The notes under the pieces are model-generated. The model did no database searches and was not told the DNA's origin. It saw only the letters and a list, made by a program, of their open reading frames with translations. A stretch of 64,000 nucleotides of DNA, taken from assembly GCF_000230715.2 (NCBI RefSeq), contig NC_019792.1, forward strand, positions 3,224,001 through 3,288,000, written 5' to 3'. Both the position numbers and the translations under genes were made by a program. Shown here piece by piece: positions 9,217 to 15,660 of this stretch (positions are counted from its first letter, which is position 1; each line of letters opens with the position of its first letter). The stretch comes from Natronobacterium gregoryi SP2. GTDB taxonomy: Archaea > Halobacteriota > Halobacteria > Halobacteriales > Natrialbaceae.

Positions 9217-9237
9217 CTAAAGACGAATGCCCGTTTC

Positions 9238-9291
9238 TCTTAGCCCACGCCCAAAACTTCTGTCACTCATTAAGATTTCCGTGGCTGAGAC
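9238..9291 (+). repeat. 54-bp ends-only derivative of the IS1595-type element
   Basis: The left 34 bases (9239-9272) equal the outer end of the IS1595-type element at 58.8 kb, and the right part (from 9274) equals its other end at 57.75 kb. The transposase gene is absent. The termini read CTTAGCCCACG and, inverted, CTCAGCCACGG. This is a miniature element made by internal deletion, mobilisable in principle by the full copy elsewhere in the window. Confidence 0.75.
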
Positions 9292-9367
9292 GGTTTGCTG
9301 TCAGTCAGTTCTGGCGCGACCGCACACTCCTGCGGTCGCGCCGGGACATCGGGACAGCAGTCCGTAT
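9288..9367 (+). repeat. 80-bp palindromic repeat, family R, copy 1
   Basis: Ends ACGGTTTGCTGTC and GACAGCAGTCCGTAT are inverted repeats of each other. Inside, GGCGCGACCGCA pairs with TGCGGTCGCGCC to form a strong GC hairpin. A second copy lies at 13495-13577, and one terminus is found at 57739-57753 beside the IS1595-type element. No protein is encoded. Confidence 0.75.
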
Positions 9368-9579
9368 GAGCGGAGCAAAACTCCGCGATGTCTGCGGAAA
9401 TTCTGGTTTCGCTTGATGACGAGAGTGAAATGTATATTCTATGACATATTGCCCGACGGCGTCCGACTGATCAGCGAGCCACTGACAACTGACAGCGGGA
9501 CGAAAAGTTGCTTCCTCCGGAGCCCCGAAGACAACTCTGATCGAACTGCTCGAGCGCTGACGGGACTGGCTGTCGGCCT

Positions 9580-9667
9580 CTAGTGGCGGGCCAAGCCTGC
9601 ACTGCGGGGTCGAATCTGGCGGTGTGGCTCGATTCGACCCGTCAGTCGACGGTTGGCACAGTATTGG
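9580..9667 (+). repeat. 88-bp palindromic element, family A, solo copy
   Basis: Starts CTAGTGGCGGGCCAAGCCTG and ends with a decayed version (GTATTGG) of the usual GTACTAG. The internal stem GGTCGAATC...GATTCGACC is intact. It is highly similar to copies at 20686-20773 and, reversed, at 35929-36016, and has the same length as the 20.7 kb copy. It lies upstream of the aldehyde ferredoxin oxidoreductase gene. Confidence 0.8.
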
Positions 9668-9792
9668 CCTTCCGTTCGTCGAGTCGTCGCGAAGTGAGTA
9701 CGTGGACGGCCTTTGACGGCCTCGGTGCTGGTGGGAGACGGATCGCATCGCACCAACTACTGTTAAGGGACCACACGTTCCATCGGTCCAGT

Positions 9793-11466
9793 ATGCTTCA
9801 CGCCACCGGGCCGTTGCTCACCGTCGACATCGGCGAGCGGACGGCGACCAAAACCGAAATCGACGACCTGCTCGAGAGCTACGTCGGCGGGCGCGCCCTC
9901 GCGACGGCGCTCGCCCACGAGCGCATCCCGTTCGACGCCGATCCCTTCGGTCCCGAGAACCGCGCCTATCTCTCGACAGGACCACTCCAGCAGTCTCAGA
10001 TGTCGTTTACTGGCCGAATGAACATGACTAGCCTCTCACCGTTGACCGACGGGTTGGCCTCGACGAACGCCGGCGGTTTCCTCTCGAGAAACTTCGCCGA
10101 TGCAGGGATCAGCGTCTTCGAGGTCGTCGGAGAGAGCGACGAACTGCTTGCCATCCACGTCACCGACGACGGGGTCGAATTCGAGGAGGTGCCCGAACTC
10201 GAGGAAGCGACGGTTCCAGCGGTCTCCGACCACATGGAAGACGAGCACGGCCTCGGCCCCGAGAACTGCATCGCGATCGGTCCTGCAGGGGAGAACCTCG
10301 TTCGCTTTGCGTCCGTGATGACGTTCGACTCGCGGGCGTTCGGTCGCGGTGGCCTCGGCGCGGTCCTGGGCGCAAAGAACGTCAAGTGTGTCACGTTCGA
10401 GGGCGACGCCGCGCCGGAACTCGAGGTCGAGATTCCGGACCCGCCGGAGTCCGAAATTCACAGGGAGGCGGCTACCGCGGACGACCGAATGCGCCGCCAG
10501 GGGACCACCGGCGGCACGGAGTTCATCAACGACAACTTCTCTCTGCCGACGCGGTACTTCCGAGAGTACGAGTTCGAGCATGCGGAGAACATCGGCGGCG
10601 ACGCTGTCGAAGCGAAAAAGTACGAGAAAGGCACTTGCTCGACTTGCGCCTACGCGTGTAAGCTTCCGACTCGAGACGAGGAGACTGGCCTCGAGACCGA
10701 AGGCCCCGAGTTCGAGACCGTCTACTCCTTCGGCTCGATGCAGGGGATGGACGACATCGTCGACGTGATGAAAGGCAACGACCGCTGTGACACCCTCGGG
10801 ATGGACACCATCTCCGCGGGCGTTACCGTCGCGGCCTACCTCGAGAGCAAAGACGAGTTCGGCAACGCCGACCTCGCCCACGAGATCACCGAGAAGATCG
10901 CCTACCGCGAGGGAGTCGGCGACCTTCTCGCCGAGGGCGTCGACCGCTGCCACGACGAACTCGGCGTCGACAACTTGACCGTCAAAGGCATGGAGTTTGC
11001 CGCCCACGACGGCCGCGTCCTCCACGGACAGGGCCTGTCCTACGCCGTCGCTAACCGCGGTGCAGACCACATGTACGGCGGGATGCTCTCCCTCGAGTAC
11101 AGCGGCGAACTCGACCCCGAGGGGACACTCGGCAAGGCTGAACAACTCGTCACAGAGGAAAACTACAATGCCTTCCGCGACACCGGCGTCGTCTGTGCCT
11201 TCGGCGGCGATTACGTCACCGAAGAGCGCCTCGAGACCCTGTTCGACGCCGACTACGCCGACCTGCTCGCAGTTGGCGCGAAGACGGTCGAACTCGAGCG
11301 ACACTTCAACAACCAGCGCGGCTTCGACGAAGAGGAGGACCGGCTTCCGTACGAGATTCCCGATCTCGAAGAGGCCGTCGCGGAGTACTACGAGGCTCGC
11401 GGCTGGCGCGAAGATGGGACCGTGACGGAGTCGCCGGTGCTCGAGGGTGTTCCGGCGGACGACTGA
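9793..11466 (+). CDS. Aldehyde ferredoxin oxidoreductase family protein
   Basis: A 557-residue tungsten/molybdenum pterin enzyme that oxidises aldehydes to acids with ferredoxin as acceptor; the substrate is not predictable. The AOR N-domain is present with YVGGRALA near residue 31 and GRGGLGAVLGAKNVK near 180. Cluster-binding CSTCAYAC lies near 281 and the distal Cys in CDTLGMD near 332, so the four [4Fe-4S] ligands are there. The ATG at 9793 was chosen because the protein then begins with the family-typical LLTVDIG strand; the 70 upstream codons in frame derive from the repeat. No cofactor-synthesis or ferredoxin gene is adjacent; a thioredoxin gene follows 316 bases on. Confidence 0.92.
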   Translation: MLHATGPLLTVDIGERTATKTEIDDLLESYVGGRALATALAHERIPFDADPFGPENRAYLSTGPLQQSQMSFTGRMNMTSLSPLTDGLASTNAGGFLSRNFADAGISVFEVVGESDELLAIHVTDDGVEFEEVPELEEATVPAVSDHMEDEHGLGPENCIAIGPAGENLVRFASVMTFDSRAFGRGGLGAVLGAKNVKCVTFEGDAAPELEVEIPDPPESEIHREAATADDRMRRQGTTGGTEFINDNFSLPTRYFREYEFEHAENIGGDAVEAKKYEKGTCSTCAYACKLPTRDEETGLETEGPEFETVYSFGSMQGMDDIVDVMKGNDRCDTLGMDTISAGVTVAAYLESKDEFGNADLAHEITEKIAYREGVGDLLAEGVDRCHDELGVDNLTVKGMEFAAHDGRVLHGQGLSYAVANRGADHMYGGMLSLEYSGELDPEGTLGKAEQLVTEENYNAFRDTGVVCAFGGDYVTEERLETLFDADYADLLAVGAKTVELERHFNNQRGFDEEEDRLPYEIPDLEEAVAEYYEARGWREDGTVTESPVLEGVPADD

Positions 11467-11514
11467 TCGGTCGGAGTGATGACTCGAGGTTTCGATACCG
11501 GACAACCCACACTC

Positions 11515-11615
11515 ATAGGGATTATCGTAGGAGTTCATAGTTTTCCCGTGGCGAACCACGACACAGCGTCGAAGGACGGGCTTCGAAACCTCCGGTTGGC
11601 TACGATAATCCCTAT
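11515..11615. repeat. 101-bp element with 16-bp perfect terminal inverted repeats
   Basis: ATAGGGATTATCGTAG at 11515-11530 is exactly inverted at 11600-11615, 69 bases apart, and nothing inside resembles a gene. It starts 49 bases after the stop of the aldehyde oxidoreductase gene. It could be a miniature transposable element or a long-loop 3' hairpin; no second copy is seen in the window. Confidence 0.65.
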
Positions 11616-11782
11616 CAGTTGCCCGAGATAAGGCGGTTGGGCGTGGTGCTCACGTCTTTTGGATGGTGCACGTGCGTTCTACCGGCGACTGTGTGGCGGT
11701 CTATTCCAAGACCGCTCCACTCCAACATCGACTTGCCGTCACTGTCCGTCAGCCGTATCCGCACCGGACACGTAGCTCGGCT

Positions 11783-12130
11783 ATGAGCCCGAAACCCGTC
11801 CGACTCCAGGACGACGACGCTCTCGAGCGGTTCGTCACGGATCACGAGGTGGCGCTCGTGGAGTTGTACACGAGCGGTTGTCCGAAGTGTCAGGCCATGG
11901 AGCCGGTGCTCGGGAACGTCGGTCGGTCGACGACGATTCCCGTGGGGTTGGCGAAACTCGGCGACGACCCCGTGCTGCTCGAGCGGTTCGACGTACAGTC
12001 GGTCCCGACGCTCGTCCTGTTCCGAGAGGGTGAGCAAGTTGCCAGGGTCTCCGAGGGATTTCTCGGCGGCGACGAGGTCGTCGACTTCGTCGAGGACCAC
12101 GCCCCTGGGGCCGTCCCCGAAGACGCGTGA
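11783..12130 (+). CDS. Thioredoxin-family protein
   Basis: A 115-residue single-domain thioredoxin fold with the redox motif CPKC near residue 33 (in ELYTSGCPKCQAM) and the cis-proline region SVPTLVLF. It should act in cytoplasmic disulfide exchange. The dipeptide PK in the active site differs from the usual GP and may shift the redox potential. The ATG at 11783 gives a normal-length domain. It stands alone on the plus strand downstream of the aldehyde oxidoreductase, with no reductase gene next to it. Confidence 0.92.
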   Translation: MSPKPVRLQDDDALERFVTDHEVALVELYTSGCPKCQAMEPVLGNVGRSTTIPVGLAKLGDDPVLLERFDVQSVPTLVLFREGEQVARVSEGFLGGDEVVDFVEDHAPGAVPEDA

Positions 12131-12427
12131 CGAAGCCCGACTCACTCACGGACATGTACCATCGCGCGGCCGAATCGCACTCCTATGACGGCCAGCCGCG
12201 GTGGGACCCCGCTCGCTGTCCGGTGTGAACCGCTGGCCGAGCGAAGCGATCGGGCGCTCGAGGACTGATCGACGACTGCGACTGTGGCCGCGACGAGGGC
12301 TGTCCGGCCTCGCGGTGACGGGCGTGATCGACGCGTTGCTCGGGGAGGAAGAACTCGAAGAGCGGGTGGCAACTGCAACGGGCGAGTCCGAGAAGCGATG
12401 GCCGCCAGCGTCGATTTCCTGCCCGAG
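12131..12427. other. Intergenic stretch, no convincing gene
   Basis: About 300 bases with several short plus-strand frames, one of which contains CDCGRDEGC and another VIDALLGEEELEERV. They are interrupted by stops and shifts relative to each other. This may be a decayed small zinc-finger gene; as it stands no intact gene is supported. Confidence 0.35.
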
Positions 12428-12766
12428 TTACCTCGTCTCGTCGCCGTCTTCTGGCAGGTCACTGGGTTCGATCTCGCCGTCGAGCAACTGTTCGCCGCGG
12501 TCGGTGACATCGTACATGCCCGTCGCGAGTTTCTTCAGGAGACCGTGTGCTGCGAGTTCACGACAGCGGAAGGCGGCGTCTCGACCGCGACAGACGCCCG
12601 CTTCGTCGACGTGGCGCGGAGCGAAGTTGTAGTCCTCCCGCAGCACCGCGAGGATCTCTTCGTCGCCGTCCTCGAACCAGTTGGGGCCGGGTTCGAACGT
12701 CTCGAAGCCCATCGGTGAGGCCTGCTCGTTCTCGTCGTCGTCCGTGTCGGAGTCGGCCGGGCTCAT
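12428..12766 (-). CDS. Small winged-helix DNA-binding protein, haloarchaeal type
   Basis: A 112-residue protein starting at ATG 12766; longer upstream frames have atypical composition and are not used. After an acidic lead of about 20 residues comes a winged-helix-like region: ILAVLREDYNFAPRHVDEA, CRELAAHGLLKKLA, then the wing-like MYDVTDRGEQLLDGE. This is the pattern of haloarchaeal PhiH1-repressor-like or PadR/MarR-like small regulators. A target cannot be predicted. The gene is followed on the same strand by no partner; the zinc-ribbon gene upstream is separated by 58 bases and may be co-transcribed. Confidence 0.75.
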   Translation of the reverse strand: MSPADSDTDDDENEQASPMGFETFEPGPNWFEDGDEEILAVLREDYNFAPRHVDEAGVCRGRDAAFRCRELAAHGLLKKLATGMYDVTDRGEQLLDGEIEPSDLPEDGDETR

Positions 12767-12824
12767 ACGTGCCCGTACTCGATACGCAGTCAAGAAGGGA
12801 CTGGATCGTGACGACTCGAGGTCG

Positions 12825-12989
12825 TCAGGAGGGGTGTTGGTGGCTGATCTTCTCGGCGACCGTGCCGGGAATCTGCGTGCCACAGTCTTTACAGCGCCAG
12901 GTCGGCGAAACCGAACCCGGCTGTTTCTCCATGTCCTGCTTGAATCGGAGGACGGCACCGCAGACGCAGGTATGCGTTGCCTGTGCCAT
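12825..12989 (-). CDS. Small zinc-ribbon protein (54 aa)
   Basis: Starts at ATG 12989 and ends at TGA 12825-12827. Two cysteine pairs, CVC at residues 8-10 and CKDC about 25 residues later, form a likely zinc ribbon. The C-terminus is short and His-containing. Haloarchaea encode many such tiny zinc-finger proteins; several affect biofilm, motility or stress responses in Haloferax, but the role here is unknown. Same strand as the downstream winged-helix gene. The frame is too short for most gene finders, but composition and the metal-ligand pattern support it. Confidence 0.7.
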   Translation of the reverse strand: MAQATHTCVCGAVLRFKQDMEKQPGSVSPTWRCKDCGTQIPGTVAEKISHQHPS

Positions 12990-13080
12990 AGACGATAGCT
13001 ATCGTCCCGAGGCGATAAAGAATGCGCCGACTGCTCGCTTGCAAGCACACACCTGTCTTCGCCCGCGGACGACGTAGCGT

Positions 13081-13296
13081 ATGGCTCCGAAACGGCCGGA
13101 CGTCCGCGTCGACGACGAACCAGAAAAGCGGGCATCGTCACCAGCCGTAACGAAAGCGGCCGGGAACGGGGGGACGACCACGCCAGCGGGAGTCGTCCCA
13201 GCGACCGGGAGCGACGAGACGCTGGCCGAACCGTCAGGCGACTGTGAACAGAACGGCCCCCTCGTCGCGAGACTCCGATCACTGGCTGGGCGGTAA
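13081..13296 (+). CDS. Hypothetical protein (71 aa), doubtful
   Basis: An ATG-started frame with a disordered, Pro/Ala/Thr/Glu-rich product and a single cysteine. No domain or membrane segment is seen. It is divergent from the zinc-ribbon gene, and the composition does not exclude non-coding GC-rich DNA. Kept as a low-confidence gene because start, length and direction fit the free space. Confidence 0.3.
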   Translation: MAPKRPDVRVDDEPEKRASSPAVTKAAGNGGTTTPAGVVPATGSDETLAEPSGDCEQNGPLVARLRSLAGR

Positions 13297-13494
13297 CGAC
13301 AGTCGCAACTGAACGTCGATGCACATCCGATCACCGAGGGCACTGCAGTTCTCGCTCACGCCGTTCACTCGAGTCACGGACAGCGAACAACGCGGCAGCA
13401 GCGATCCCGCGAACCGTGTGAACGAGCACGAGTGCCCGAAGCAGACGGCGAGGGCCGGCCCGTGAACTGTGCGGTCGGTGTGCGAGCAGTTTCA

Positions 13495-13577
13495 TACGGT
13501 TTACTGTCGATCAGTTCCGGCGCGACCGCGAGTCCGCCTGCGGTCGCGGCCGGTACACCGGGACAGCATTCCGTATC
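13495..13577 (+). repeat. 83-bp palindromic repeat, family R, copy 2
   Basis: Termini ATACGGTTTACTGTC and GACAGCATTCCGTAT are inverted repeats. A GC-rich hairpin (GGCGCGACCGC...GCGGTCGCGGCC) fills the middle. It matches the copy at 9288-9367. Its right end touches the stop codon (13576-13578) of the small minus-strand gene that follows. Confidence 0.75.
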
Positions 13578-13809
13578 AGTTGGGGTGATCTTCGTCCTCG
13601 AACAGTCCGAGGTCGGTCGCGATCAGGTCCGCGAGGCTGTCGGCGACGTCGGGATCGACTTCGGCGACTTCGTCACCGTCGTGGAGTTGTTCGTTGTGTC
13701 GGTCGATCGAATCCGCGAGGTCGGAGAGCGGAACGCGCGAGGTCGTCTCACAGTCGGGACAGACGACCGGAACGCGCGGTTCGTCCCCCGCTGAATCGCT
13801 GGGTGGCAT
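13576..13809 (-). CDS. Small CPxC-containing protein (77 aa)
   Basis: A 77-residue acidic protein with a single CPDC pair near residue 17, a charged helical middle (DSIDRHNEQLHDGDEV) and an acidic tail ending in EDEDHPN. It could be half of a zinc site completed in a dimer. It resembles short haloarchaeal proteins of unknown role. The ATG at 13809 gives a start with MPPSDSAG. Its TGA stop overlaps the end of a family R palindromic repeat by two bases, so the repeat forms the immediate 3' flank. Confidence 0.65.
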   Translation of the reverse strand: MPPSDSAGDEPRVPVVCPDCETTSRVPLSDLADSIDRHNEQLHDGDEVAEVDPDVADSLADLIATDLGLFEDEDHPN

Positions 13810-13882
13810 CTGTAGACACTCTCGCGGCGATCGTCAAAATCTAATTGGTTCTGTAGTCGCGCAGTCGGTCCTGTTCTGGTCG

Positions 13883-14863
13883 TCACGCCCTCCGGGACGC
13901 CAGAAGCGTCGCCGCCAGCGCGACGAGGACGGCGATCGAACCGAAACCGGGCGTTTCGTCCGCGCTGTCGTCTCCGCCGTCGTTGTCGGAGGCCGAGTCG
14001 CCATCGTCGGTACTCGAGTCGTCGCCGTCGTCGCTATCGTCGACGTCCACGTCACGGTCGCCGTCTAGCTGGAGGACGACGACGGCCTGTCCATGCGAGC
14101 CGTCCTCGTGGTAGGTCCAGCCGCCAGTGTCCTCGTACGGTTCGGCGGCTTCGATCGGATCGCCGTCACTATCCCAACTGTCGTGGGCCTGCTGGACGTA
14201 CCCGACGACATCGACGTCATCGGCGTCCTCGCCCTCGATTTCGACCTCGCCGTACTCGAGGGTCTCGTCTTCGGTGAGGCCGTGCCACTCGAGACAGTGA
14301 GAGTCGAGGTAGCCGTCGCCCTGCGGGAGGTCGTCGGTCGTGCCGAACTGGTCGGCGTCGAGCGGCCGCTCGTAGCTCTCGGTCAGCGGATACTCGACGA
14401 CGAACGGGTCGGCGTTGGTGTGCCACTCGAGTTCCTCGCCGGTCGGCACGGTGACGGTCGTGTCGGGAACGCTTTCACCGACGACGGGATCACCGTTTTC
14501 GTTCAGCAAAGCGACACAGAGTTTCCCCGAGGCGTCGCCGAGATAGGGGGTCCGGTACTCGTCGCGCGGATTGACGTAGCTAATCCAGCTTCCGTCGCCC
14601 GCTTCGGTTTCGAAGTACGGATCGCCTTCTTCGGGCACTGGCTCGACGAACTCCGTTTCGCTGACACCGGTTTGTGTCGCTGCTACTGGTCCGACTCCCG
14701 TCGGATCGTCGCTCGAGTCGACCGTGATTGGTGTCGGATCGGCGTCGTCGCCCGCCGACACCGAAACTGCACCGATCGAGACCAGGCCGACTGCAAGAGC
14801 GGCCGTGAGGGCGACGAGGAGCAAGCCAGTAAAACGTACCGGGATGCGTGGCGAGACACTCAC
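13883..14863 (-). CDS. PGF-CTERM surface protein
   Basis: A 326-residue exported protein. It has an N-terminal signal peptide with hydrophobic core LLLVALTAALAVGLVSIGAV and a beta-rich ectodomain of about 220 residues with two cysteines. A long Asp/Ser/Gly/Thr linker (residues 265-300) follows, then the tripartite tail TPGF, a hydrophobic segment and ASRR. This is the PGF-CTERM signal that archaeosortase A removes and replaces with a lipid anchor. The ectodomain has no enzyme motif; a binding or cell-envelope role is inferred only. Stands alone on the minus strand. Confidence 0.88.
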   Translation of the reverse strand: MSVSPRIPVRFTGLLLVALTAALAVGLVSIGAVSVSAGDDADPTPITVDSSDDPTGVGPVAATQTGVSETEFVEPVPEEGDPYFETEAGDGSWISYVNPRDEYRTPYLGDASGKLCVALLNENGDPVVGESVPDTTVTVPTGEELEWHTNADPFVVEYPLTESYERPLDADQFGTTDDLPQGDGYLDSHCLEWHGLTEDETLEYGEVEIEGEDADDVDVVGYVQQAHDSWDSDGDPIEAAEPYEDTGGWTYHEDGSHGQAVVVLQLDGDRDVDVDDSDDGDDSSTDDGDSASDNDGGDDSADETPGFGSIAVLVALAATLLASRRA

Positions 14864-15093
14864 GCGTTGCCACCTCCGGTCGCGGTCCGACTGGCGGCAG
14901 TCGTTGGTCTGTGTCGTGGTCGACCGTTCGTAACCCGTGACAGTCGTCGTTCGCTAGCTGTCATGGAGCTGACTGTCTATCAGTCTAACTGTATATATGA
15001 GTCACCTACCCGCCAGTAAGGGAACCGTACTGCCGTCCCGTTGCTTGCGCTGGCACCCAAACCGACTTCCCCCTCGAAGGTGTACGAACCTCG

Positions 15094-15567
15094 ATGCACG
15101 TTCGATCGCCCAGTCGAGAGACGGAGTCGACCGACCAAGCCGACTCGAGTTCGGGGTCGAGAATCGGCCGAAAACTGTTCGTTCTCGCCGTCGGCGTCGT
15201 CGCAGTCGCGTACCTCGTCTCGCGGTATCGTAGTGAGCGTCTGCCGTCGTCGGTCGCCGAGTTGCGAGAGCGAGCGCCGGCGACGCAACGACTGCGAGAA
15301 GAGGCGACCGACGCCGTCTCGAACGAGTTCCAGCCGATTCCGATCGGCGATAGCGAGGAGACGGAAACGGACGAGGCGGAAACGGACGACACTACCGACG
15401 TGGTCGACGACGTGGAGACGACCAGCGACGTGACCGACGAGGAGCGATCGCCAGCGGAAATCGCAGAACGGGCGGCCGAAGACGGTCCGGAGCCTGGCGA
15501 GATGGCCGTCGACGAGGCGGTCGAAGACGAACTCGCCGGTGAGGAGTCGGCAGAAGACGAGGAGTAA
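15094..15567 (+). CDS. Membrane-anchored acidic protein, unknown function
   Basis: A 157-residue protein with one membrane segment (KLFVLAVGVVAVAYLVSRY, about residues 27-45) preceded by a polar 26-residue N-terminus. It is followed by an extremely acidic tail (D/E/T repeats) to the end. No domain is recognised. A TATA-like TGTATATATGAG lies about 100 bases upstream near 14990. It is followed by the Lhr-type helicase gene 93 bases downstream on the same strand. Function unknown. Confidence 0.6.
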   Translation: MHVRSPSRETESTDQADSSSGSRIGRKLFVLAVGVVAVAYLVSRYRSERLPSSVAELRERAPATQRLREEATDAVSNEFQPIPIGDSEETETDEAETDDTTDVVDDVETTSDVTDEERSPAEIAERAAEDGPEPGEMAVDEAVEDELAGEESAEDEE

Positions 15568-15660
15568 TCGGTCGTGGCTCTTCTCGAGTTCGTCACGGTC
15601 GCGAACCGAACGGTTCGGAGAACGTGGCTCTTATGCGCCGTTCGCCCCTAGGCCGGGCCG

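Noticed and set aside
10036-11559. Minus-strand open frame of 507 codons
   Set aside because: It is the mirror of the aldehyde ferredoxin oxidoreductase gene; high GC keeps antisense frames open, and the product has no domain.
12767-13324. Long N-terminal extension of the winged-helix gene
   Set aside because: It would run through the zinc-ribbon gene in another frame, and its product is Arg/Ser-rich; ATG 12766 gives a compact domain.
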